A stretch of 12,574 nt of DNA, taken from NCBI GenBank assembly GCA_900299065.1, contig OMIJ01000106.1:1-12574 (forward strand), given 5' to 3'. Below the pieces are notes generated by a model that worked only from the letters and a program-made list of their open reading frames with translations, did no database searches and had not been told where the DNA came from. The stretch is from Hyphomicrobiales bacterium. Lineage in GTDB: Bacteria; Pseudomonadota; Alphaproteobacteria; Rhizobiales; Beijerinckiaceae. Of the stretch, positions 6,988 to 12,574 are shown in pieces (position 1 is the stretch's first letter; each line of letters starts with the position of its first letter). Position numbers and translations under genes: made by a program.

Positions 6988-7575
6988 CTAGCCCTCTTTA
7001 TGCGCCAAAGCTGAATCCTGACAGGTCGCACAGCGCCCCGTCACCTCGATAATCTGATCTCGCGCTACAAAGCCTATCTCCTGAGCCAATGCCGTCAAAC
7101 TTTGTCGCATGGGTTGTGAGGCAGCTTCACTGACTGAACCGCACACGTCACAGATAAGAAAAGCAACCATCTCATGCGCCTGATGCGCTTGCCCGCAGGC
7201 CATAAAAGCATTGCGCGAGGCCAAACGATGCACCAAACCCTGATCAACGAGAAAATCCAACGCACGATAAATCGAAATGGGCGCAGGACGCTTGCCGCTG
7301 GCGCTCGCCAGCCGGTCTATCATTTCATAAGCACCAAGCGGCTGACCGGCCTCTTCCAAAATTGTCAAAATGCGTCGCCGTCCAGGGGTGAGGGCGGGCG
7401 GCGGTGGCGGCGAAGCATGTTCATATTCATGCCCGTGACCCTTGTGGCTGTGACTATGGGTGTGACTATGGCCGTGCCCATGCGGCTCGGCCTTTGGGCT
7501 CTGGCCGTTATTGTCTTTGGCGGCTTTGCCAGCCGGCGATTTGCCGCGGACAGCCTGGGCAGGAGTTTGAATCAT
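6988..7575 (-). CDS. zur: Zur-type Fur-family zinc uptake regulator with His-rich N-terminal tail
   Basis: This 195-residue protein is a predicted zinc-responsive repressor of the Fur family. The winged-helix domain runs from about residue 63 to 125 (LTPGRRRILTILEEAGQPL, PISIYRALDFLVDQGLVHRL). The dimerisation and metal domain follows, with structural-zinc cysteine pairs CDVC (142, 145) and CATC (182, 185) and likely sensory ligands H116, C127 and H131/H134, matching the E. coli Zur pattern in outline. The first 60 residues are an extension beyond the usual Zur length: HGHGHSHTHSHSHKGHGHEYEH holds ten histidines in 22 residues and is followed by a proline run. An in-frame TAA three codons upstream fixes the ATG at 7575. 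The AGAAGG before it is unusually close, which may limit translation. It heads an operon with ispG and DUF2461 and is divergent from bdhA. Confidence 0.9.
   Translation of the reverse strand: MIQTPAQAVRGKSPAGKAAKDNNGQSPKAEPHGHGHSHTHSHSHKGHGHEYEHASPPPPPALTPGRRRILTILEEAGQPLGAYEMIDRLASASGKRPAPISIYRALDFLVDQGLVHRLASRNAFMACGQAHQAHEMVAFLICDVCGSVSEAASQPMRQSLTALAQEIGFVARDQIIEVTGRCATCQDSALAHKEG
7449..7472. repeat. 12-bp tandem repeat inside the His-rich part of zur
   Basis: TGTGACTATGGG (7449-7460) is followed directly by TGTGACTATGGC (7461-7472). It encodes part of the alternating histidine tract, so the tail may have grown by tandem duplication. The repeat lies within the coding frame and the frame is intact. 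Confidence 0.7.
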
Positions 7576-7641
7576 ACCTTCTTATAGCTTGTCAGGATCA
7601 GGAATTCGACCGCCATTGCCGTCTTACCCATCGCGTTTTTT

Positions 7642-7658
7642 GTGCATTGCACTATAAT
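7642..7658 (+). promoter_or_regulatory. Possible bdhA promoter element with adjoining palindrome
   Basis: A perfect TATAAT (7653-7658) lies about 33 bases before the bdhA start. Directly abutting it is the palindrome GTGCA-T-TGCAC (7642-7652). I see no good -35 box at the right distance. If TATAAT is a real -10, the palindrome would cover the spacer and act as an operator. The rest of the 115-bp zur/bdhA gap shows no Zur-box-like sequence that I could recognise. Confidence 0.35.
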
Positions 7659-7690
7659 CTGCTTTCTTCGCATCCATCCAAGAGCCCCCC

Positions 7691-8476
7691 ATGAGCCTCA
7701 CATCACGTTCAGCTGTCATAACAGGTTCCACCAGCGGCATCGGCCTTGCCATAGCCAGAGCTTTGGCCAAGGAAGGGGCCAATATCATGATCAATGGCCT
7801 TGGAGATGCCCAGGCCATTGAAGCGACAAGAGCCGCCATTGAGACGGATTTTGGCGTCAGGGCGCTTTACCATGGGGCGGATATGACCAAGCCTGGCGAA
7901 ATTGCGCTGATGATCGAGACTGCCCAGAGCCAATTGGGCTCCGTAGATATATTGGTCAACAATGCCGGCATACAGCATGTCTCGCCGGTGGAAGATTTCC
8001 CGCCTGAAAAATGGGATCAGATCATAGCGATCAATCTCTCTTCGGCCTTTCATACCATTCGCGCAGCCACACCTTTTATGAAAGCGCGCAAATGGGGCCG
8101 CATCATCAATACGGCTTCGGCACATTCGCTTGTCGCTTCGCCCTTTAAGTCTGCCTACGTCACCGCCAAGCACGGACTTGCCGGGCTCAATAAAACAGTC
8201 GCACTGGAGCTTGCCGCTTTCGGCATTACCTCCAATTGCATTTCACCCGGCTATGTCTGGACACCATTGGTAGAAAAGCAAATCCCCGATACGATGAAGG
8301 CGCGCAATATGACCAAGGAGGACGTGATCAACACTGTCCTGTTAGCGGCTCAACCCACCAAGCAATTTGTCACCGTGGATCAGGTTGCGGCTCTGGCTGT
8401 TTTTTTATGCACAGATGCCGCAAGCCAGATCACGGGAGCGAATATTTCGATGGATGGCGGCTGGACTGCCGCCTGA
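7691..8476 (+). CDS. bdhA: 3-hydroxybutyrate dehydrogenase (SDR family)
   Basis: This NAD-dependent enzyme of 261 residues oxidises D-3-hydroxybutyrate to acetoacetate, the step that follows depolymerisation of PHB storage polymer. Short-chain dehydrogenase features are the cofactor glycine motif GSTSGIG (12-18), ADMTKP (63-68), NNAG (90-93), N115, and the catalytic S143, Y156 and K160 in SAHSLVASPFKSAYVTAKHG. The segments SPGYVWTPLVEKQIPD, QPTKQFVT and the ending SMDGGWTA are characteristic of BdhA within the SDR family and close to the rhizobial enzymes as I remember them. The ATG at 7691 has AAGAG a short distance upstream. It stands alone, divergent from zur and convergent with the methyltransferase gene (10-base gap), with no clear terminator between. 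Confidence 0.95.
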   Translation: MSLTSRSAVITGSTSGIGLAIARALAKEGANIMINGLGDAQAIEATRAAIETDFGVRALYHGADMTKPGEIALMIETAQSQLGSVDILVNNAGIQHVSPVEDFPPEKWDQIIAINLSSAFHTIRAATPFMKARKWGRIINTASAHSLVASPFKSAYVTAKHGLAGLNKTVALELAAFGITSNCISPGYVWTPLVEKQIPDTMKARNMTKEDVINTVLLAAQPTKQFVTVDQVAALAVFLCTDAASQITGANISMDGGWTAA

Positions 8477-8486
8477 ACAGGGATGA

Positions 8487-9161
8487 TCAAAGCGCATCAC
8501 TCTGGCGCACACGAAACCGCCAGACATGAGTGCGTTTAATCTCCATATCTTCAAGCGCCCGTGTGACCTTAATTTGATATTCCGCGAGCGCTTCAAGGCG
8601 ATCTCGCGCCAGATAAGTGCGGCCCGGATCGCCAATCAGCACCAAAGCGCCGCGCTGATGTAAAGTCTCAAGCCAATCAGTAACCGATTTGGCCATGTCC
8701 TGCTCATAAGACACATCACCCGCCAAAACGACATCCCAGCCATCATCTGCGCCAATCAGATTGCCTAGACTGGTTTCAACATTGACTTGATTATCCTGCG
8801 CATTGAGTTGAATCGCGGCAATTGCAAATGCATCAATCTCGCACGCGACCACTTCATTTGCGCCAGCCAGTTTGCAGGCAATTGCAATAAGGCCTGAGCC
8901 AGAGGCAAAATCGAGAATCCTTTTACCCCGCACCAAATCTGGATGATCCAGAATATAGCGCGCCAGAGCCTGCCCTCCCGCCCAGGCAAAAGCCCAAAAG
9001 GGCGGTGGCAGGCCCATCTCGCCCAGCTCTTCTTCGGTTTTCATCCATAATTCGGTCGCTTCATCTGCGAGATGCAATTTAAGCTCGGGCACATGCGGGG
9101 GTGACAAGAAGCGCGTATGCGCTTTAATGAAAGCAGCATGGTCAGACGCATCATTGATCAT
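8487..9161 (-). CDS. Class I methyltransferase, ETF-beta lysine methyltransferase type
   Basis: This 224-residue SAM-dependent methyltransferase resembles the METTL20/ETFBKMT group, which methylates lysines of the electron-transfer flavoprotein beta subunit near its docking site. Visible motifs are motif I LDFASGSG (83-90), the acidic CEID (107-110), post-motif LAGDVSYE (146-153) and GDPGRTYL (177-184). The PPPFWAFAWAGGQALARY segment (52-69) is also typical of the group. It is often annotated as an L11 methyltransferase-like or Nnt1-like protein; PrmA itself is longer, so I favour the ETF-beta type. Its ATG shares one base with the hyi stop (TGATG), so translation is probably coupled. Confidence 0.85.
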   Translation of the reverse strand: MINDASDHAAFIKAHTRFLSPPHVPELKLHLADEATELWMKTEEELGEMGLPPPFWAFAWAGGQALARYILDHPDLVRGKRILDFASGSGLIAIACKLAGANEVVACEIDAFAIAAIQLNAQDNQVNVETSLGNLIGADDGWDVVLAGDVSYEQDMAKSVTDWLETLHQRGALVLIGDPGRTYLARDRLEALAEYQIKVTRALEDMEIKRTHVWRFRVRQSDAL

Positions 9162-9961
9162 CAGGCAGGCACCAGTGTTTGCATCCAGCCAAGGCCGGCT
9201 TGCGTTACGCCCCGCGGCTTATATTCAGCAGCAACCCAACCCTGCCAGTTACGACGCGCCAGATCGGCAAATATAGGCGCATAGGAAATCTCGCCCAAAT
9301 CAGGCTCTGCACGCTCTGGCACAGAGGCGAATTGAAAATGGCCAATATGAGCCCAATGCCGCTCCATCCGGCGCAATAAATCACCTTCACTGATCTGAAT
9401 GTGATAAAAATCAAACATCAATTTGACCTGATCTTCTCCCAGATCCTGAAGAAGAGCGACAAGCTCATCGCTTTTGGAATTAAACCAACCGGGCCTGTCG
9501 ATCTGATTAATCGGTTCCACCAACAGGATCAGATCTGTGCCTTTCACTGCCTTTGCGGCATAGGACATATTGTGCAAGAAAACATCGCGCGCCTTACCCT
9601 TGTCCTCTGCCTGAACAATACCGCACATGCAATGAAGAGAAGCGACTTTGAGAGCAATTGCCCATTCGAGAGCCTGATCGAAGGATTTTCGAAACTCATC
9701 TTTGCGACCCGGCACAGCCGCAAAACCAAACTCACCCCGGCTTGCATCACCCGAGGGCGTGTTAATCCCATTCAGCACAAGATCCTGATCACGCAGCCGC
9801 GAGCTGATCTCTGAACGATCAAAAGCATAGGGAAAATGACATTCGACAGCGACAAAACCAGCCTGTCTAGCTAAGGCAAACCGATCAAGAAAAGGGGCTT
9901 CAGCAAACAGCATTGAGATATTTGCAGAGAGCCGCAAAGCAGACGAAACGGAAACAGACAT
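9161..9961 (-). CDS. hyi: Hydroxypyruvate isomerase family protein (Hyi-like TIM barrel)
   Basis: This 266-residue sugar-isomerase-type TIM barrel should interconvert hydroxypyruvate and tartronate semialdehyde in glyoxylate/C2 metabolism. It aligns by eye with E. coli Hyi along its whole length: LRLSANISMLFAE at the start, then FPYAFD, VPGRKDEFR, LLVEPINQIDRPG, FDFYHIQISEGD, IGHFQFA, GEISY and AAEYKPRGVTQAGLGWM. Likely metal/catalytic residues are E149, D184, H187, Q210 and E246. The related 2-oxo-tetronate isomerase OtnI cannot be excluded; no gcl or glxR neighbour is present to settle it. The ATG at 9961 has GAGG about eight bases upstream, but that GAGG lies in the 3' arm of a hairpin. 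It overlaps the methyltransferase start by one base. Confidence 0.87.
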   Translation of the reverse strand: MSVSVSSALRLSANISMLFAEAPFLDRFALARQAGFVAVECHFPYAFDRSEISSRLRDQDLVLNGINTPSGDASRGEFGFAAVPGRKDEFRKSFDQALEWAIALKVASLHCMCGIVQAEDKGKARDVFLHNMSYAAKAVKGTDLILLVEPINQIDRPGWFNSKSDELVALLQDLGEDQVKLMFDFYHIQISEGDLLRRMERHWAHIGHFQFASVPERAEPDLGEISYAPIFADLARRNWQGWVAAEYKPRGVTQAGLGWMQTLVPA

Positions 9962-9965
9962 GGAA

Positions 9966-9988
9966 TGAACCTCACGAAAAGAGGTTCA
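9966..9988 (-). promoter_or_regulatory. Perfect inverted repeat covering the hyi ribosome-binding site
   Basis: TGAACCTC (9966-9973) and GAGGTTCA (9981-9988) form a perfect 8-bp inverted repeat with a 7-base loop. Read in the hyi direction, the second arm contains the GAGG Shine-Dalgarno sequence, four bases after which the ATG begins. In a transcript running in from the PilZ gene, the site would be paired. It could equally be an operator in DNA, or a weak 3' structure of the upstream gene; no T-run follows. Confidence 0.6.
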
Positions 9989-10013
9989 CCCTGTTTTCAC
10001 GATCTCGTCAAGC

Positions 10014-10664
10014 TCAGCTAACAATAGCCAGATATTTGGCTTTCAGCTCCATCATTTCGCGCTTGAGCTTTAATTGCTCCAGCTCAAGACGCTTGATCTG
10101 AGCCCAAACATTGCCATCTTGCGAGAACTCAAGCGCTTCGCTAACGTCAGCCTTCACAACTTCCGGAACCATTTGAGTAAGAACCTGCTCTTGCTGTTGC
10201 TGTTGCTGTTGCTCTTGTTCTTGCTCTTGCTCAACAGAGGAATGAGATTCTAAATCATCTTCCACCGGCGAATCTGGAATAGGCACAATATAAGCGGCTT
10301 CTTCCTCAAGATGAGCCGTATTTTCCTCAACAACGTCTGCTTCGACCGTTTCACGCGAATTGCCTCTCACCAATTGCGAAGATTGATAGGGAGCAGTGCG
10401 CTGCGAAGAATGTAAAGCCTCGATAAATTCAATACCAACTTCAGTCATGCTGCGCCAGACAGCTCTGGCTCGATAGATCAGACCACGATTGGCAATGGTC
10501 AAAATAAATTCAGATGGCAGAGCATGCCCATTCGACAACAAAAGCCGCGCTCCCGTCTCGCTAATATTACGCACCTGACAAGGGATTTTTTCATTTCCCT
10601 CAACAAGACCAACCACGGCACCAAGCAAAGCTTTTACACGAATATCTCGGCGTTGATCTTCCAT
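10014..10664 (-). CDS. PilZ-domain protein with glutamine-rich linker and C-terminal coiled coil
   Basis: This is a predicted cyclic-di-GMP-binding protein of 216 residues. The N-terminal PilZ domain (about 3-85) holds both ligand motifs: R5xxxR9 in QRRDIRVKA and NISETG (33-38), matching [DN]xSxxG. A low-complexity acidic linker follows, with a run of Glu-Gln pairs and seven glutamines (about 145-160), and then a charged heptad-like C-terminus (about 184-212, IKRLELEQLKLKREMMELK) likely to form a coiled coil. The open frame begins at a TTG at 10670, but the ATG at 10664 has AAAGAG about eight bases upstream and gives the usual PilZ start. The 80 bases ahead of it are very A/T-rich and probably hold the promoter, though I cannot place -35/-10 boxes. 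It is 52 bases upstream of hyi. Confidence 0.88.
   Translation of the reverse strand: MEDQRRDIRVKALLGAVVGLVEGNEKIPCQVRNISETGARLLLSNGHALPSEFILTIANRGLIYRARAVWRSMTEVGIEFIEALHSSQRTAPYQSSQLVRGNSRETVEADVVEENTAHLEEEAAYIVPIPDSPVEDDLESHSSVEQEQEQEQQQQQQQEQVLTQMVPEVVKADVSEALEFSQDGNVWAQIKRLELEQLKLKREMMELKAKYLAIVS
10185..10232. repeat. Trinucleotide-type repeat encoding the Glu/Gln tract
   Basis: An imperfect CTG/TTG-type repeat (TTGCTGTTGCTGTTGC core, flanked by CTCTTG units) runs for about 48 bases inside the PilZ gene and encodes the glutamine/glutamate run. Its near-perfect core could slip in replication. Changes in units of three would alter linker length without a frameshift. Confidence 0.85.
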
Positions 10665-10745
10665 CTGCAAAGCTCTTTATGAAAAGAAATTAAGCTGCGA
10701 GCCTAATCTAAAATGATTGATAAAAGAAAAATATATTTTCAAATC

Positions 10746-11108
10746 TCATGTCTGATCGAGGAAAATGAAAAACGCGCCAGCGGCAATCAGTCCAAAACCA
10801 ATGAGATGATTCCAGCCAATCGCCTGCTTAAGATAAAATGTCGAAAAGCCCATAAACACAATCAGAGTAATCACCTCCTGTATGGTTTTGAGCTGGGCCA
10901 CTGAATAATGATCACTCCCCAACCGATTGGCCGGAACAGCCAGACAATATTCAAACAGCGCAATGGCCCAACTCACCCCAATGACAAGGGGCAGAGATTG
11001 CGATTTGAAATTGAGATGGCCATACCAGGCAAAGGTCATGAACAGATTGGAACAGACCAGTAAAATGATCGGGGCGAGCGGGGAAGCAAAGAATTGCAGC
11101 AAGACCAT
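10746..11108 (-). CDS. DUF486 family small membrane protein (DMT-like)
   Basis: This 120-residue integral membrane protein has about four transmembrane segments and belongs to DUF486, related to drug/metabolite transporters of the small EmrE-like size. The hallmark is LLVCSNLFMTFAWYGHL near the N-terminus; other segments are VIGVSWAIALFEYCLAVPANRLG, LKTIQEVITLIVFMGFSTFYLK (in part) and IGFGLIAAGAFFIFL. No substrate is known. AGGAG abuts the ATG with no spacing and an in-frame TAG precedes it. Translation may therefore actually start at the TTG two codons later (11102), which would have normal spacing. It stands downstream of DUF1501 by 81 bases on the same strand. Confidence 0.9.
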   Translation of the reverse strand: MVLLQFFASPLAPIILLVCSNLFMTFAWYGHLNFKSQSLPLVIGVSWAIALFEYCLAVPANRLGSDHYSVAQLKTIQEVITLIVFMGFSTFYLKQAIGWNHLIGFGLIAAGAFFIFLDQT

Positions 11109-11125
11109 CTCCTATCCATGCGGAC

Positions 11126-11138
11126 AGGCACAATGCCT
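11126..11138. other. Small hairpin between DUF1501 and DUF486
   Basis: AGGCA-CAA-TGCCT is a perfect 5-bp inverted repeat with a 3-base loop in the 81-bp gap. No T-run follows in the leftward direction, so it is a poor terminator. It might be a weak pause or operator site. Confidence 0.22.
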
Positions 11139-11189
11139 CCCCCGGGCAAAGCTCTCAAGTTTCGGATTCGGGATGAACTTCGTGCAGAT

Positions 11190-12422
11190 TTAGCCGATCA
11201 ATCCTGTCATGGGTTTCACGGCTGCCGAATTGGGGAAGACCTTTTCGCCCAAGACATTCGCCGACAACCCTAAATGCTCAACCATGAGTCCTTTTAACAA
11301 GGCCCTCAGATCCGTGGTTGGCTTGAGATCCCGCTTTTCGAACAATTGCTCGTCTTTAAGGCCAGGCCAATCAGCGATAACCCGACCTCCTTTGATCGCC
11401 CCGCCTGCCAGAAAGGCCACAGTGCCTGTTCCGTGATCCGTGCCAATTGTGCCATTGATGCGAGCTGTGCGGCCAAATTCCGTGACCACCACAATGACTG
11501 TTTTCGACCATACTGGACCAAGTGTCTTCTCAAATTCGCCCAGCGCATCATCCAGACCGCCGAGCAATTGTGCCAGTCGCCCTGAGGCTCCCCCCTCATT
11601 GGCATGCGTATCCCAGCCATCAAAAGACAAAGCGCCAATCCTCGGGCCATCCTCCGCCGCAAGCAATTTGGCCGCCCCTTGGGCAATTTGGCGCATCATG
11701 GCAACACCGCCGACAGGCTTCATTTCGCCCATATCGCGGGCGACGATTTTCTCTATACCAAGTCCTTGGGCCAGCGCCTTTGCCAAGACTGGATCACGTT
11801 GCGAATAAAGATCAAGCAGACGCTGCGCGACATCTTCATTCGCGCTTGCCATGCCACTGGGCACCCAGCCTGTCACGGGTGCCGCGCCGCGCAAAATCAA
11901 AGGCGTCACCGTACCCACTGCCAGACCATTGCTCTTCACATTGACCTTCTCGCCCTTAGGCAAAGCTTCAAGCATGCGGTTCATCCAGCCAGATGTCACC
12001 TGAGCCTTGCCAGGCAAGCCACTCTCCAGCACATCCTGGCCATCAAAATGCGAGCGCTCGCGATAAGGGGTTGCGATGGCGTGAACGACCGAAGCTTGCT
12101 TGGCCTGATAGAGCCTCGCGAAAGTCTTCATCGCCGGATTGAGGCCAAAGAAGGAGTCCAGAGGCAAAGCCGCATTGGCTCCCTCACGACTCAGCGCAAT
12201 AGCGCCATGCAATCCCGCATAGGAAGGATCCCCCAAAGGGGCGACGGCAGATAATCCATCTAGCGCACCGCGCAAAATAATGGTGACAAAGCGTGGATCA
12301 GTACTCTGGGCTGCCTGAGCGAATTTCGGCAGATAAGACCAGGAGAATAAAGCGCCCGCACCAGCCAAAGCCTTGCGACGGGTCAGGCCGGGAAGAAGGG
12401 CTCCAGAATGCAACAAGCCCAT
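11190..12422 (-). CDS. DUF1501 family protein, Tat-exported
   Basis: This 410-residue protein is predicted to reach the periplasm through the twin-arginine pathway. The signal region has TRRKALAG (14-21), a hydrophobic stretch and a likely cleavage site after AQAA (about 38). DUF1501 motifs are LRGALDGLSAVAPLGDP (50-66), SHFDGQD (124-130), FDGWDTHANEGG (267-278), VVTEFGRTAR (312-321) and GTDHGTG (327-333). The fold is distantly like alkaline phosphatase/sulfatase, with conserved Asp and His residues that may bind metal, but no activity is known. The ATG at 12422 has AAAGGAG seven bases upstream, placed inside the end of the DUF1800 frame, and follows the DUF1800 stop by two bases, so the pair is translationally coupled. 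The two families are commonly found side by side. Confidence 0.93.
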   Translation of the reverse strand: MGLLHSGALLPGLTRRKALAGAGALFSWSYLPKFAQAAQSTDPRFVTIILRGALDGLSAVAPLGDPSYAGLHGAIALSREGANAALPLDSFFGLNPAMKTFARLYQAKQASVVHAIATPYRERSHFDGQDVLESGLPGKAQVTSGWMNRMLEALPKGEKVNVKSNGLAVGTVTPLILRGAAPVTGWVPSGMASANEDVAQRLLDLYSQRDPVLAKALAQGLGIEKIVARDMGEMKPVGGVAMMRQIAQGAAKLLAAEDGPRIGALSFDGWDTHANEGGASGRLAQLLGGLDDALGEFEKTLGPVWSKTVIVVVTEFGRTARINGTIGTDHGTGTVAFLAGGAIKGGRVIADWPGLKDEQLFEKRDLKPTTDLRALLKGLMVEHLGLSANVLGEKVFPNSAAVKPMTGLIG

Positions 12423-12424
12423 AG

Positions 12425-12574
12425 CTATCTCCTTTGAAACTCTGGTGACATCAACAACAGCGCCAAGGCCTGCGGGCGCGACTCTGCCCTGCGAATGGCT
12501 TGCGTTGTTTGGGCTGAGGCAGCTTCTCCCAGAGAAATCTCTAAAAGATTACCCGGATTCATCGCATCCCCCAC
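12425..12574 (-). CDS. C-terminal end of a DUF1800 family protein, cut by the window edge
   Basis: Reading leftward from the window edge, 49 codons stay open to a TAG at 12425-12427 and end in SRPQALALLLMSPEFQRR, the typical C-terminus of DUF1800 proteins. The preceding IRRAESRPQA also fits. The gene starts beyond the window. Family assignment rests on this tail plus its position directly ahead of DUF1501, a well-known pairing. The function of the pair is unknown; both are usually exported. Confidence 0.8.
   Translation of the reverse strand: MGDAMNPGNLLEISLGEAASAQTTQAIRRAESRPQALALLLMSPEFQRR

Noticed and set aside
7174..7694. Plus-strand frames across zur (7174-7587 and 7404-7694) as genes
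   Set aside because: They lie antisense to a well-supported Fur-family gene, and their composition reflects the His/Pro-rich codons read backwards.
10727..10740. A/T palindrome AAAATATATTTT after the DUF486 stop as a terminator
   Set aside because: Only four A-T pairs around a four-base loop; too weak for an intrinsic terminator, and likely just part of an A/T-rich promoter region for the PilZ gene.
11440..12254. Long plus-strand frames opposite DUF1501, including one of 216 codons
   Set aside because: They are antisense shadows of a gene with clear family motifs, have no recognisable domains and no good ribosome-binding sites.

Overview
The window looks like chromosomal DNA from an alphaproteobacterium, most likely of the order Hyphomicrobiales (Rhizobiales). 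The grounds are protein-level resemblances: a BdhA-type 3-hydroxybutyrate dehydrogenase close to the rhizobial enzymes, a METTL20/ETF-beta-type methyltransferase, a NarL-family regulator of the MxaB/MoxX kind facing a kinase with a LapD/MoxY-like sensor domain, and a DUF1800/DUF1501 pair. Base composition is moderate and even. I see no tRNA, rRNA, insertion sequence, CRISPR array or phage gene. Genus-level assignment is not possible from reading alone.

Layout. Positions 1-50 may hold the first codons of a leftward gene. Positions 51-1397 (minus) encode a membrane histidine kinase. Facing it, from 1537, are its likely partner response regulator and then a TonB-type energy transducer, almost translationally coupled. 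A short hairpin and repeat-bearing gap follows, then ispA (3368-4282) and a DUF1345 membrane protein (4304-5002). Converging on these is a tight leftward operon transcribed zur -> ispG -> DUF2461 (7575 down to 5014). Divergent from zur is bdhA (7691-8476). Converging on bdhA is a second leftward operon, PilZ protein -> hydroxypyruvate isomerase-like hyi -> ETF-beta-type methyltransferase (10664 down to 8487). Further right, all leftward, are a DUF486 small membrane protein, a Tat-exported DUF1501 protein, and the C-terminal end of a DUF1800 protein cut by the window edge.

How the genes may work together. The kinase/regulator pair plus TonB suggests a signal-controlled outer-membrane uptake function. 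ispA and ispG act in the same isoprenoid supply route (MEP pathway, then prenyl chain elongation) but sit in two operons on opposite strands. zur heads the ispG operon and carries an unusual histidine-rich N-terminal tail. bdhA, hyi and the methyltransferase fit central carbon storage and oxidation: PHB turnover, C2/C3 acid metabolism, and modification of the electron-transfer flavoprotein.

The most notable non-coding signals are: a 19-bp tandem repeat between the divergent kinase and regulator genes, part of which (GGCAAGCTAA) recurs just upstream of ispA; an 8-bp perfect inverted repeat that would bury the hyi ribosome-binding site; and a small palindrome abutting TATAAT ahead of bdhA. No clearly new multi-gene system is evident. 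The region reads mainly as core-genome housekeeping, with a few regulatory oddities.
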